This document shows positions 56,068 through 64,000 of a stretch of 64,000 nucleotides of DNA, piece by piece (the stretch's first letter is position 1; each line of letters begins with the position of its first letter). Source of the DNA: Methanocalculus taiwanensis (GTDB lineage Archaea; Halobacteriota; Methanomicrobia; Methanomicrobiales; Methanocorpusculaceae); the NCBI RefSeq assembly GCF_024372745.1, contig NZ_VOTZ01000008.1, positions 1-64,000 of the forward strand, in the 5' to 3' direction. A model generated the notes under the pieces. The model was given only the letters and a program-made list of their open reading frames with translations, did no database searches and was not told where the DNA came from. A program made the translations under genes and the position numbers.

Positions 56068-56700
56068 ATGCCTTCAATCTATCTCTATATCACAGACACA
56101 CTCGCGGACTGGGAGTGTGGACACGTTCTTGCCGAACTCCATTCCGGGCGTTTCTTAAAGGATCCATCCTGCAGACACGATCTTGTCCTCTGCGGCAGGA
56201 CAATGGATCCGCAGACCACGATGGGCGGAGTGTTGATGGTGCCGAAGGTCCTTTTTACGGATATCCATCCCAAAACCGGGGATCTGGTGCTCCTACCCGG
56301 TGCGGACACCTGGCTTGACCCTGCCCAGGGCCCGGTAATTGAAAAGATCCGGATGCTGCTCGATGAAGGCGTGGTTGTTGCCGCAATCTGCGGGGCTACA
56401 ATGGCCCTTGCCAATGCCGGGCTGCTGGATAAACGCCCGCACACCAGCAATGATCTGGCGGCACTCAAAATGTTCTGCCCCGGCTATCATGGCGAAGAGT
56501 ATTATTCAGACGACCCTGCGGCAACAGACGGCAACCTGATCACAGCAGGCAGCTTTGCACCAGTGGAATTTGCAACCCACATATTCAGGAGACTGGATGT
56601 GATGAGCCCGGAAACCCTTGCCGCATGGCACGGTCTCTTCACGACACGAAAACCCATTTTTTTTTACGCACTCATGGAATCGCTTCCGAAAAGAGCCTAA
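56068..56700 (+). CDS. DJ-1/PfpI-family protein
   Basis: The 210-residue protein of the class I glutamine amidotransferase-like fold has the nucleophile elbow VVAAICGATMALANAGLLD, with a Cys at about residue 110 and a preceding LLPGADTWL. Members act as deglycases, chaperones or intracellular peptidases; the substrate is unknown here. It begins 54 bases after the last repeat and probably has no link with CRISPR immunity. Confidence 0.82.
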   Translation: MPSIYLYITDTLADWECGHVLAELHSGRFLKDPSCRHDLVLCGRTMDPQTTMGGVLMVPKVLFTDIHPKTGDLVLLPGADTWLDPAQGPVIEKIRMLLDEGVVVAAICGATMALANAGLLDKRPHTSNDLAALKMFCPGYHGEEYYSDDPAATDGNLITAGSFAPVEFATHIFRRLDVMSPETLAAWHGLFTTRKPIFFYALMESLPKRA

Positions 56701-56745
56701 AACCCTTAACAAGCACAAACAGGAAGAAAAAAAGGGGAGTCTCTC

Positions 56746-57198
56746 TCAACTCCTTTTCAGCACATCGATTGTAATGGAGATGGGATCGCTCACAACCGAG
56801 TAGATGAGTTCCATCTCATCTGGACCGGTAAGGTACCCGGAAGAATATCCCCCGTCGCCATCTGATCCCCCACTCTCAACCAGAGTTATTGTCCTGCCGT
56901 CACGGCCTATTACACCGGCAAACACAACGCTCTCCCATCCTAATTGCTCCGAAAAGGTAGCCTCTCCCGAAAATACCCGGTCTTTCTGTTCAGTGATCCT
57001 GAGAGTCAGGGTATACCCGGAATAGTCAGTATACCCGATCCCATCCACATACCCGGTCATCGTTCCGGTCCAGTTCCCGATAAGGTTGGGAGTCGGGATA
57101 TCAGCTGTAACAGTGCTCTGCTGGGGGCTCCCGGTACATCCGCAGATCAACACGGCGACCAGAAGAATACCAGCACACAAGATTGTTTTCATTTCCAT
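56746..57198 (-). CDS. Uncharacterised lipoprotein
   Basis: The 150-residue protein has a signal peptide with the lipobox LICGC near residue 21. The mature part looks beta-rich, with repeated Gly/Thr (NLIGNWTGTMTGYVDGIGYTDYSGYTL) and a Gly-Asp-Ser loop. No enzymatic motif is visible. The start may be the second ATG two codons on. It is convergent with the DJ-1/PfpI gene. Confidence 0.6.
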   Translation of the reverse strand: MEMKTILCAGILLVAVLICGCTGSPQQSTVTADIPTPNLIGNWTGTMTGYVDGIGYTDYSGYTLTLRITEQKDRVFSGEATFSEQLGWESVVFAGVIGRDGRTITLVESGGSDGDGGYSSGYLTGPDEMELIYSVVSDPISITIDVLKRS

Positions 57199-57406
57199 AC
57201 ACCTGTATAGAATCGAGAAAAGAGATAAAGATGATCAATCAGCGCAAAAAGCCGTTAACCCAATAAAACTTCTGGAAAATTACAGTGGCCCTGAAGGATA
57301 ACGGATATTTGACGGATACTATCAAAAACTATAGGACATATTCTGTTTGAGGTGTGTCCACCATCCTGCTTTTTCACCACACCCCTCCATTACGCTCCCC
57401 TAACAG
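57199..57406. other. Intergenic region before the orphan repeat
   Basis: No gene, no second repeat-like element and no clear promoter is seen in these 208 bases apart from AT-rich runs near 57215-57240. A degenerate CRISPR repeat begins at 57407. Confidence 0.4.
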
Positions 57407-57433
57407 ATCGTGCGTCATGTAGGCATGCGGATT
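57407..57433 (+). repeat. Isolated degenerate copy of the CRISPR repeat
   Basis: The 27 bases from ATCGTGCGTC to GCGGATT match the first 27 bases of the array repeat at 21 positions; four of the six changes are C/T exchanges. The hairpin is partly kept, with a G-U pair and one mismatch. The matching end GAAAT is broken by a short insertion. The element lies 1.4 kb from the array, eight bases beyond the hicA stop. It is in the same orientation as the array and opposite to hicBA. Confidence 0.75.
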
Positions 57434-57441
57434 ATTCAAAG

Positions 57442-57669
57442 TCACTCAAATTCGGTCCTTTGAATTCCAGACTGCCTTATGATTGAATGCAGTGTACCAC
57501 TGCGAATTTCATTATGATTTGGAACAGGAACTGTAATTGTAGAACCAGGAAGAGCTTTCTGCATAATTATATGGCTTCCTTTCTGCCTGACTTCTGAAAA
57601 ACCATGTTTTTCGAGAATGGTGCAGACGTCCTTCCCCGATAGTATACGAAGTTTAGCCAACAGCCACAT
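57442..57669 (-). CDS. hicA: HicA-family toxin (mRNA interferase)
   Basis: This dsRBD-like toxin cleaves mRNA. The 75-residue protein contains LSGKDVCTILEKHGFSEVRQKGSHIIM with the catalytic His in GSH, and TVPVPNHNEIRSGTLHSIIRQSGI, the standard HicA core. ATG at 57669 overlaps hicB by 17 bases; a TTG at 57660 gives a more typical N-terminus (AKLRILSGK). The order hicB-hicA is one of two known arrangements. The degenerate CRISPR repeat lies right beyond its stop. Confidence 0.85.
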   Translation of the reverse strand: MWLLAKLRILSGKDVCTILEKHGFSEVRQKGSHIIMQKALPGSTITVPVPNHNEIRSGTLHSIIRQSGIQRTEFE

Positions 57670-57874
57670 CCATCCGTGTGATGTAGATCTCCCCGTGGAA
57701 CCGTGACTGAATCTCCTGCGGAGATGCTGTTTCAAAAAAGAGCTCTAACGCCTCATGAAGGTTTTTTTTGGCTTCTTCTACCGTATTGCCCTGGCTTGCA
57801 ATGTCGTATTCCGGGCAGAATGAGACATAGCCATCGCCCTCCTTTTCAATAATGGCTGTAAGCTGTTTTTGCAT
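57653..57874 (-). CDS. hicB: HicB-family antitoxin
   Basis: HicB binds and neutralises HicA. The 73-residue protein shows the HicB-like partial RNase H fold: QLTAIIEKEGDGYVSFCPEYDIASQGNTVEEAKKNLHEALELFFE, split here by its GDGYVSFCPE motif. It has no DNA-binding domain, so autoregulation of the operon by HicB is less likely. The gene overlaps hicA, implying coupled translation. Confidence 0.85.
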   Translation of the reverse strand: MQKQLTAIIEKEGDGYVSFCPEYDIASQGNTVEEAKKNLHEALELFFETASPQEIQSRFHGEIYITRMDVAVG

Positions 57875-57986
57875 ATTTTTCCCTCCCCCATATTTTGTAA
57901 TAGTATCTTTCTTTACACCATAAAAATTCCTTAGCTCTGATTATGTGCAGTGATTGCCCCTCCAATTTATTAATACAATACTATAA

Positions 57987-57994
57987 TTTTATAA
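57987..57994 (+). promoter_or_regulatory. TATA-like box of the FmdE-family gene
   Basis: TTTTATAA is centred about 25 bases before the ATG at 58016, so a leaderless transcript is expected. Confidence 0.5.
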
Positions 57995-58015
57995 CATGAA
58001 TTCGCACATATTATC

Positions 58016-58465
58016 ATGCACAACCATACCGATTGCAAATACATGCACCTGAAACAGGACTTCACTGTCGGGGATCTAGCCGCATTCCACGGGCATCTGG
58101 GACCATTTATCATCATCGGGTACAGGATCGGGACATATGTCCGTGATACCTTCTGCGATAATCCCTTTGACCTCGCAGCACGGATCTACTGCTCAGGGAA
58201 GCCACCGCAGTCCTGCCTTGCAGACGGCGTCCAGCTTGGGAGAGGCTGCACTCTTGGAAAACGGAATATCGAGATCATCGAGTCTTCTGAGCTGGCAGTC
58301 GAGTTTGAACGGGGAGGTGAGATACTCAGGATAGTGCCGCATCCATTTACCATACCGGACGGGGCGATTGGAGATGACAGTGATTATGAGGCAAGGGTCG
58401 AAGCGCTCGCAGAGGAGATGTATTCCTTTTCTGATTCGGATCTCTTTGCTGTCAGCAGGAAGTAA
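58016..58465 (+). CDS. FmdE-family protein
   Basis: The 149-residue protein belongs to the FmdE family (named after a formylmethanofuran dehydrogenase-associated protein). The signature is DLAAFHGHLGPFIIIGYRIG, with later Cys residues in YCSGKPPQSCLADGVQLGRGC. The longer C-terminal zinc-ribbon part of some members is missing. Its role is unknown; metal binding and molybdenum or tungsten handling have been suggested for the family. It has a promoter of its own and no obvious operon partner. Confidence 0.82.
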   Translation: MHNHTDCKYMHLKQDFTVGDLAAFHGHLGPFIIIGYRIGTYVRDTFCDNPFDLAARIYCSGKPPQSCLADGVQLGRGCTLGKRNIEIIESSELAVEFERGGEILRIVPHPFTIPDGAIGDDSDYEARVEALAEEMYSFSDSDLFAVSRK

Positions 58466-58519
58466 GAAGACAGAAGGGAGCTGCTGTGGAGTTTCAACAC
58501 TCCATACCCACGGATACCT

Positions 58520-59188
58520 TCACCTCTCCACAATCTTCCCGTCCTTCAGCCGGATCACCCGATCGAAGTACGGCATATGCCACTCCTCATGCGAGACCAT
58601 CAGCACCGTCTGCCCCCGCTCCCGGTTGATCTCGGCAAAGAGATCGAGGACAGCTTTTGAGTTCTCTGAATCGAGGTTCGCACAGGGCTCATCGGCGATC
58701 AGGATCCCAGGATCATTCACAAGTCCCCGGGCAATAGCAACCCGCTGCTGCTCTCCGCCTGAGAGCTCCTTTGGGAGATGATCGGCCCGTGCACGAAGCC
58801 CGACCTGATCCAGCATATGCAGAACCCTATCCCGGATCTCGTCTTCAGGCACCCCCCGTGCCATCATCGGGAGCGCCACATTCTCAAATGCCGTCAGATC
58901 ATGCATCAGGGCATATTCCTGAAAGACATACCCAAGCCACTCCAGCCGGAAGAGGGTTCGTTCATACTCTGAGAGGGAGGTCACATCCTCCCCCGAGATC
59001 GTGACTGATCCGCTTGTCGGGAGATCGAGGAGGCCGATCATATGCAGGAGGGTGGATTTGCCGCTCCCCGATGCCCCCGTAATCCCGATAAACTCCCCTT
59101 CAGCGATTGTGACACTCACCCCGTTCAATGCATGGACGAGCACATCCCCCATCCGGTATGTCTTTGTCAGGTCAGCCACTTCTATCAT
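58520..59188 (-). CDS. ABC transporter ATP-binding protein (LolD/MacB type)
   Basis: The 222-residue ATPase has Walker A GASGSGKST at 38-46, the signature LSGGEQQR, Walker B ILIADEP and a switch His (VSHEEWH). Its close relatives power FtsX-like permeases that act on the cell surface or export lipoproteins and peptides. It is the third gene of a minus-strand trio with the permease and a secreted CARDB-like protein, four bases after the permease stop. Confidence 0.92.
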   Translation of the reverse strand: MIEVADLTKTYRMGDVLVHALNGVSVTIAEGEFIGITGASGSGKSTLLHMIGLLDLPTSGSVTISGEDVTSLSEYERTLFRLEWLGYVFQEYALMHDLTAFENVALPMMARGVPEDEIRDRVLHMLDQVGLRARADHLPKELSGGEQQRVAIARGLVNDPGILIADEPCANLDSENSKAVLDLFAEINRERGQTVLMVSHEEWHMPYFDRVIRLKDGKIVER

Positions 59189-59192
59189 GCAG

Positions 59193-60395
59193 TCACCCCC
59201 TCATCGCATCCAGGGTATTCTCCCGTGTAATCCGCCAGGCAGGCAGAAAGCCGGCAAGTGCAGAGGCAGCAGCCAGCCATGCCGCATTCTCAAGCATTGT
59301 TGCCATCTCAAAGACCGGAACAACGTCACCATCGGGGAATTCAAGAGGGTTTGCCGTGAAATAGAAGAGCAAAAGATTCACAACCACCATCCCGGACAAA
59401 GAGCCAAAGAGCCAGATGAAGAGCACCTGTGCAACATAACTCCCGATGATGATCCGGTTTGAGATCCCAATCGCCTTCTGGATTCCGATCTGCCGCCGCT
59501 GGTTGATTGTCTTGATTGTAAAGACGATACCAATCACCACAATTGCGATGATGAGGCTGACAGCAAGCGATATGCGGTCAATAATCGAGAACGTTTCCAT
59601 CGAATCGGCAATAACCTGTGTCATCGCCTCCTCCCAGGTCTCGACCCTCTCCTGCACCCCGAACCGGAGAAGGCGGAGCTTGACCAGATCAAGATCCTCT
59701 CCCGATTGCGCCCGGATAAGCACCTCGGTTGCATCAGTATTCCGGGCACCGAGCACAGCATCCATCTCCTCCCATGAGATGAATGCCATGTAATCTGCCT
59801 GATAGGATTTTGTCGAGAATATCCCCTTCACGCGGTACGTCTTCCCGACCCCGTTTGCAAACATCACCTCAACTGAATCGCCCACCCTGACACCACCAAG
59901 CGACTCGAAGAAATCCATACCCGAATCCTCAAATCCCGCCACAAACTGGCCGAGGAGAATGCCATCATCCGCAGGGGAGAGGAAATCCCCTTCGATAATA
60001 TGCTCGTGGATCTTTGTGACCTCCACCTCATCACGGGGATTGAATGCAGTGATCGGGATACTCACCATCGAACCCTTATGGCTCAGGGTGGCGCCGGTTG
60101 AATATCGGGCCGATGCCCGGGCAACACCGGGCACGCGGTTCACGCGATCGAGGAGTTCATCCACATGGAAGAGTGTTCGTTCATCACGTTCGGGGCGGAT
60201 CACGATATCTGAAGTGACATAATCGATGGTCTGATCATGAAAGAGGTTCACAGCTCCGCCGATGATTGCGGAGAGGAGGATCATATTCGTAAAGACCATC
60301 GCTATGATCAGGATATTGAGAAACGTCCCCACCTTTCCCCCACGCAGGATTGCACGGGATGCAAGGAAGATGGAGACGCGGGCTCCGGAAAGCAT
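59193..60395 (-). CDS. ABC transporter permease (FtsX/MacB family)
   Basis: The 400-residue permease has an N-terminal helix, a large periplasm-like domain (about residues 60-260) and three C-terminal helices, the MacB/FtsX layout. A late segment, INQRRQIGIQKAIGISNRIIIGSYVAQ, is the family signature. The start at 60395 is preferred to an upstream frame because GGAG lies before it and it begins just after the upstream gene. It pairs with the ATPase downstream. Confidence 0.88.
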   Translation of the reverse strand: MLSGARVSIFLASRAILRGGKVGTFLNILIIAMVFTNMILLSAIIGGAVNLFHDQTIDYVTSDIVIRPERDERTLFHVDELLDRVNRVPGVARASARYSTGATLSHKGSMVSIPITAFNPRDEVEVTKIHEHIIEGDFLSPADDGILLGQFVAGFEDSGMDFFESLGGVRVGDSVEVMFANGVGKTYRVKGIFSTKSYQADYMAFISWEEMDAVLGARNTDATEVLIRAQSGEDLDLVKLRLLRFGVQERVETWEEAMTQVIADSMETFSIIDRISLAVSLIIAIVVIGIVFTIKTINQRRQIGIQKAIGISNRIIIGSYVAQVLFIWLFGSLSGMVVVNLLLFYFTANPLEFPDGDVVPVFEMATMLENAAWLAAASALAGFLPAWRITRENTLDAMRG

Positions 60396-60402
60396 GAATG
60401 AT

Positions 60403-61638
60403 TCACTCCTTCTTCCGCTGGCACCAGAGATAGTACCCTGCTCCGGCAAGCAGGATACAAAGAACAACTGCGATTACTGCTCCTTCCATCCCCTGCCTCC
60501 GGACCACAAGAGTCAGCGGCTGAACCAGCCGGTGATCCCCGTAATCATCCGAGTACCCAACCGACAGGGTAGTGTTGATCTCGCCACCCTCACCGGCATT
60601 CAGGCGGAAGATGGCAGGGGCATCGTTTCCAGGCCGGATCGAGCCGACAAATGCCTCCCGGTTACCGGAAAAGGGAACATCGATCGATGCGATCACCGAT
60701 GATGCCCTTCCGGTTCCGGTATTTTCAAGCCGGACTATCAGATCAAAAGGCTCGCCTGCAACAATCGCAACCGGGTCAGTCTTCACCGAGGAGACGGACA
60801 ATGCCGATGAACCCCGGACATCTATGGAACATGCAGCCGCCATCTCCTTCATCGACCCATCAGCTTCGTAATAGGAAATTGCAACCGGCAGATCATAGAG
60901 GCCGGATGTAATCTCCTTGCTGACCCGAAACGAGAGCGGGAGCACTATCTCCGCTCCAGGAGCAAGCGCCGGCATGGACAATGAGGCAGATCCGACCGGG
61001 GCGATCATCAGATCCCCGGATTGAACAAGAACGGTGATCTCCTGTGCAGCACTCTGCCCGGCATTGGAAACTACAAGTTCAGTCTCAAACGTCTCGCCGG
61101 GACTGACAAAAGGAAGTGCCTCCTGGGAGACCAGGATCACCGGGGCCTTCATTGAGAAGATTGGCATATTCACATTCACCGGGATCGGGTAGATGACGCT
61201 CTCGCCGCCCCTGATCCGGATCCTGAGCCGGGGGAAATAGATACCGCTCTTTTCGGGAGCCTGAATCAGGAATACCATATCCATCGACTGTCCGGGCCCA
61301 AGCACACCGGTGAAGGCTGAGTTTCCTTCCAGTACCCGGATATCCCCGCGGCCGTCAAGATAGACGCTGCCTATCACCAGGTATATATCGGCACTTTCAG
61401 ATGTGCTCACCGAATAGACCGATGAGAGGTAGGTGGATTCTGTCTTCGTCGAGGTAGAGGCTGCATTCAGGATCGTCACATGCAGAAGCGCACTCTCGCC
61501 GGGCATAACAACCGGGGGGACGAGCGTGTGATCGGTGACAATAACCGACTGGCCGGAAGCCTCTGCAACTCCTGGAGCAAAAGCAGCCAGGAGAACGATG
61601 GCGGTCAAAACGCAAACAGGTATTGATGCATAAGCCAT
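60403..61638 (-). CDS. Secreted CARDB-like protein with C-terminal membrane anchor
   Basis: The 411-residue protein has a signal peptide (ending near AEASG), then repeated beta-domain units of the COG1361/CARDB type (VVMPGESALLHVTILNAA, VSPGETFETELVVSNAG, VAGEPFDLIVRLENTGTG), and a single C-terminal helix with a basic end (CQRKKE). This is typical of extracellular archaeal adhesion- or export-linked proteins. Its stop is eight bases before the permease start, so all three form one transport unit. Confidence 0.78.
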   Translation of the reverse strand: MAYASIPVCVLTAIVLLAAFAPGVAEASGQSVIVTDHTLVPPVVMPGESALLHVTILNAASTSTKTESTYLSSVYSVSTSESADIYLVIGSVYLDGRGDIRVLEGNSAFTGVLGPGQSMDMVFLIQAPEKSGIYFPRLRIRIRGGESVIYPIPVNVNMPIFSMKAPVILVSQEALPFVSPGETFETELVVSNAGQSAAQEITVLVQSGDLMIAPVGSASLSMPALAPGAEIVLPLSFRVSKEITSGLYDLPVAISYYEADGSMKEMAAACSIDVRGSSALSVSSVKTDPVAIVAGEPFDLIVRLENTGTGRASSVIASIDVPFSGNREAFVGSIRPGNDAPAIFRLNAGEGGEINTTLSVGYSDDYGDHRLVQPLTLVVRRQGMEGAVIAVVLCILLAGAGYYLWCQRKKE

Positions 61639-61712
61639 GAACAGAATCCACCTATAATGAAAAAACGACCCCCTGCATATATAATAGCTCCCCTGGTCCG
61701 GAATTTGTTCGT

Positions 61713-61730
61713 TGAATGTTGAAACATTCA
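61713..61730. promoter_or_regulatory. 18-base inverted repeat upstream of the sensor kinase
   Basis: TGAATGTT and AACATTCA flank a GA centre. The repeat lies about 30 bases downstream of a TATA-like run (CATATATAATAG near 61675-61686), probably within the leader. It could be an operator or a short hairpin in the leader RNA. Confidence 0.4.
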
Positions 61731-61775
61731 GAAACGATCTCCTTAACTTCGAGGAGGATAGAATCAGATTAACTC

Positions 61776-64000
61776 ATGTCCGATCCTGGTACCAGCACCC
61801 CGATCCGTATCCTCTATATCGATGATGAACCGGCACTCCTTGACCTGACAAAACTCTTCCTGGAAGATACAGGCAATTATACTGTCGATGTCCTTGAAGA
61901 TTCTCTCGAAGCAGCAGAGATGATCATGGAGGGAGACTACGATGCTGTCATCTCGGATTATCAGATGCCGTCAAAGGATGGGATCACCCTCTTAAAAGAG
62001 ATACGATCAGCCGGATCAACCATTCCATTCATCATCTTCACCGGGAAGGGGAGGGAAGACATCGTCATCGAGGCACTGAATAATGGTGCCGACTTCTACC
62101 TCCAGAAAGGCGGCAACCCCCGTGCCCAGTTTGCAGAGCTCTCCCATCAGATACAGTCGGCAGTTACCGCACGAAGGGCAGAGAGGAAGATAGCCGAGAG
62201 TCTGGATGAACTAAATGCCGCATACGAACAGCTGACTGCGAGTGAAGAGGAGCTCAGATCGAGTTTCGATGAGCTTTCTATACGGGAGCAGGAGGTCAGG
62301 AGGAGCAAGCGGAGGCTATCTGACATCATCAACTTCCTCCCCGATGCCACCTTCGCAATCGATTCAGATGGCATCGTTATTGCCTGGAATCTCGCGATCG
62401 AGGAGATGACCGGGATCGAATCAGATAAGGTCATCGGCAAGGGAGAGTACGAATACTCCCTCCTTTTCTATGGAGAGAGACGGCCGGTTCTCATCGACTA
62501 TATCCTCAAAGGGGAGCTTGAAGATACACAGGGGCATTACCCGGAGATCCACAAGAGAGGCGAAAATGTGGTAATTGAGACAGATTCTGCCCGGATGAAG
62601 GGAGAGAAGAGGGTACTCTGGGCAACCGCATCACGGTTCTATGATGAGAATGGAAAGGTGGCTGGCGCCATCGAATCGATCCGGGATATAACCAAACAGC
62701 GGAAGCAGGAGCTTGAACTGCTCGCCATGCATGAGGAGCTGGCATCAACCGAGGAAGAGATCCGCCAGCACCTGGACGAGGCGATCACTGCACAGGAACA
62801 ACTCAGGAAGAGCGAGGAGCGGTACCGGGGCATCTTCGAGAATACCGGCTCGGCACTTGCCATCTTCGGGCAGGATCTGACCATCCTCAAAGTCAATGCC
62901 CTTTTTGAGGAGCTCTCGGGCTATTCTGCCGCAGAGATCGAGGGGAGGCTTAAAACAACTGCGTTTATCCATCCCGATGATCTCGATCGCCTGATCGGAT
63001 ATCATCACGCACGCATCCAGAATGGCGAAGCTCCACGGAATTACGAATTCCGGTTCATCAGGCGAAACGGGGAAGAGCGGATCATCCTCATCTCAATCGG
63101 AGTGCTGCCGGAAGAACAGCGATCCATCTCCTCACTCGTGGATATTACCGGGTGGCGGCGTGCCGAAGAGCGGACACAGGAACTAGTCCATATCCTTGAA
63201 GAATCTAAAAACGAGATCTATATCTTCGATGCTGAGACACTTCGCTTCCTCTGGGTGAACAGGGGGGCATGCACCAATCTTGGATTTTCTATGGAGACGC
63301 TTGCAGGGATGACACCCCTCGATCTGAAACCTGAATTCACACCGCAGGCATTCAGGAAATTGATTTCGCCGATGGTTGATGGCGAGAAGGAATATAATGA
63401 ATTCCGGACAGTCCATCGAAGGGCAGATGGATCGCTCTATCCCATCGAGGTTCATCTTCAGATCTCCCGCTTCCATGGAAAACCGGCGTTTGTTGCAATC
63501 ATCATTGATAGAACAGATATAGCCAGGGCTGAAGAAGAGATGAACACCCGTGAGAAGATCCTCTCAAAAGTGATGGAAATCCTCCCGATCGGTCTCTGGT
63601 TTGCAGATAGCAAGGGGAGGCTCACCATGGGCAACCCCGCCGGGATTGCCATCTGGGGTGCAGAACCCCATGTCGGAATCGAAGACTATGGGATCTTCAA
63701 AGCCCGCAGATACCCGTCAGGTGAGGAGATCGCACCTGATGACTGGGCGCTTGCCCACAGCATACGTGATCGTGCAACCATCACCGACGAACTTCTCGAG
63801 ATCGACTGTTTTGACGGGCAGAAACGCCTCATATACAACTATACAGCACCCGTAATCCTTGATGACGGAACTCTTGAGGGTGCGATCGTCGTCAATCGGG
63901 ATGTAACCGAGGAGAAACGATCGGAAGAGGCTCTGAGGCTCTCAAATAAAAAGATCCGCCTCCTCGCCGGCATCACACGGCATGATGTCAGGAACCAGAT
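61776..64000 (+). CDS. Hybrid sensor: receiver domain, PAS repeats and histidine kinase (cut by window end)
   Basis: The frame is open from ATG 61776 to the window end (741 codons). An N-terminal receiver domain has the acidic pair IDDEP, phospho-acceptor Asp61 (VISDYQMP) and FTGKGREDIVIEALNNGADFYLQKG split at its usual Lys. A coiled coil follows (about 130-180), then about four PAS units with the NGxxVxWN-like and LRFLWVNRGACTNLGF patterns. The kinase begins at LAGITRHDVRNQ with His736. The receiver at the N-terminus rather than the C-terminus is common in methanogen kinases. The ligand is unknown, and the ATPase domain lies beyond the window. Confidence 0.92.
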   Translation, partial: MSDPGTSTPIRILYIDDEPALLDLTKLFLEDTGNYTVDVLEDSLEAAEMIMEGDYDAVISDYQMPSKDGITLLKEIRSAGSTIPFIIFTGKGREDIVIEALNNGADFYLQKGGNPRAQFAELSHQIQSAVTARRAERKIAESLDELNAAYEQLTASEEELRSSFDELSIREQEVRRSKRRLSDIINFLPDATFAIDSDGIVIAWNLAIEEMTGIESDKVIGKGEYEYSLLFYGERRPVLIDYILKGELEDTQGHYPEIHKRGENVVIETDSARMKGEKRVLWATASRFYDENGKVAGAIESIRDITKQRKQELELLAMHEELASTEEEIRQHLDEAITAQEQLRKSEERYRGIFENTGSALAIFGQDLTILKVNALFEELSGYSAAEIEGRLKTTAFIHPDDLDRLIGYHHARIQNGEAPRNYEFRFIRRNGEERIILISIGVLPEEQRSISSLVDITGWRRAEERTQELVHILEESKNEIYIFDAETLRFLWVNRGACTNLGFSMETLAGMTPLDLKPEFTPQAFRKLISPMVDGEKEYNEFRTVHRRADGSLYPIEVHLQISRFHGKPAFVAIIIDRTDIARAEEEMNTREKILSKVMEILPIGLWFADSKGRLTMGNPAGIAIWGAEPHVGIEDYGIFKARRYPSGEEIAPDDWALAHSIRDRATITDELLEIDCFDGQKRLIYNYTAPVILDDGTLEGAIVVNRDVTEEKRSEEALRLSNKKIRLLAGITRHDVRNQ

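Noticed and set aside
57199-57650. Complete crRNA-like antitoxin unit (repeat-spacer-repeat) beside hicBA
   Set aside because: Only one degenerate repeat is visible. A GATTGAAT at about 57484 resembles the repeat end, but the match is too short to count as a second repeat.

Overview
The window is chromosomal DNA from a hydrogenotrophic methanogenic archaeon, most likely of the order Methanomicrobiales. The pointers are a SepRS-type O-phosphoseryl-tRNA synthetase, an F420-reducing hydrogenase operon (frhADGB), the archaeal GTP cyclohydrolase MptA, aRF1, aEF-2, aIF2-beta, RNA polymerase subunit L, a form III RuBisCO and archaeal TATA boxes with short or absent leaders. A long Mrp-type antiporter cluster and a peptide-modifying-type radical SAM gene fit Methanomicrobiales, perhaps a salt-tolerant genus. 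The genus is inference.

Layout. 1-0.5 kb: tail of an IS66 transposase. 0.5-6 kb (minus): prf1-argS-taw1-sepS, a translation operon with start/stop overlaps. 6-8.2 kb (minus): queD-queE-queC plus a Nudix hydrolase (preQ0/archaeosine). 8.4-13 kb (plus): rpsL-rpsG-fusA, then form III RuBisCO. 13-15.8 kb (minus): small membrane and cysteine-cluster proteins. 15.8-26.5 kb (minus): mrpE-F-G-(MbhD-like)-(MbhE-like)-B-C-D, a second D-like subunit and two NuoL/M-like paralogues, with an oppositely oriented radical SAM gene between those paralogues. 26.5-28 kb: a DUF2124 protein and an unknown protein. 27.9-31.6 kb (minus): frhA-frhD-frhG-frhB. 32-43.5 kb: mptA, ilvC, flavodoxin, purL, aIF2-beta, rpoL, an MBL hydrolase, an AAA ATPase, two M24 peptidases, small membrane or regulatory genes and tRNA-Asn.

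43.6-57.9 kb is the accessory, defence-rich part. Right after tRNA-Asn comes a tight three-gene operon (TIGR04255-like protein, unknown protein, HEPN-like protein). It is followed by a 0.7 kb gene-poor stretch, a complete type I-C CRISPR-Cas locus in the order cas5-cas8-cas7-cas3-cas4-cas1-cas2, and an array of 28 repeats and 27 spacers. Beyond a DJ-1/PfpI gene and a lipoprotein gene lies a hicBA toxin-antitoxin pair. An isolated, degenerate copy of the CRISPR repeat lies 8 bases beyond the hicA stop. The operon next to the tRNA and the hicBA/orphan-repeat pair are the best candidates for undescribed biology here.

58-64 kb: an FmdE-family protein, an ABC exporter-type trio (secreted CARDB-like protein, FtsX/MacB-type permease, ATPase) and a large receiver/multi-PAS sensor histidine kinase cut by the window end. 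All assignments come from reading the sequence and motifs; no database search was run.
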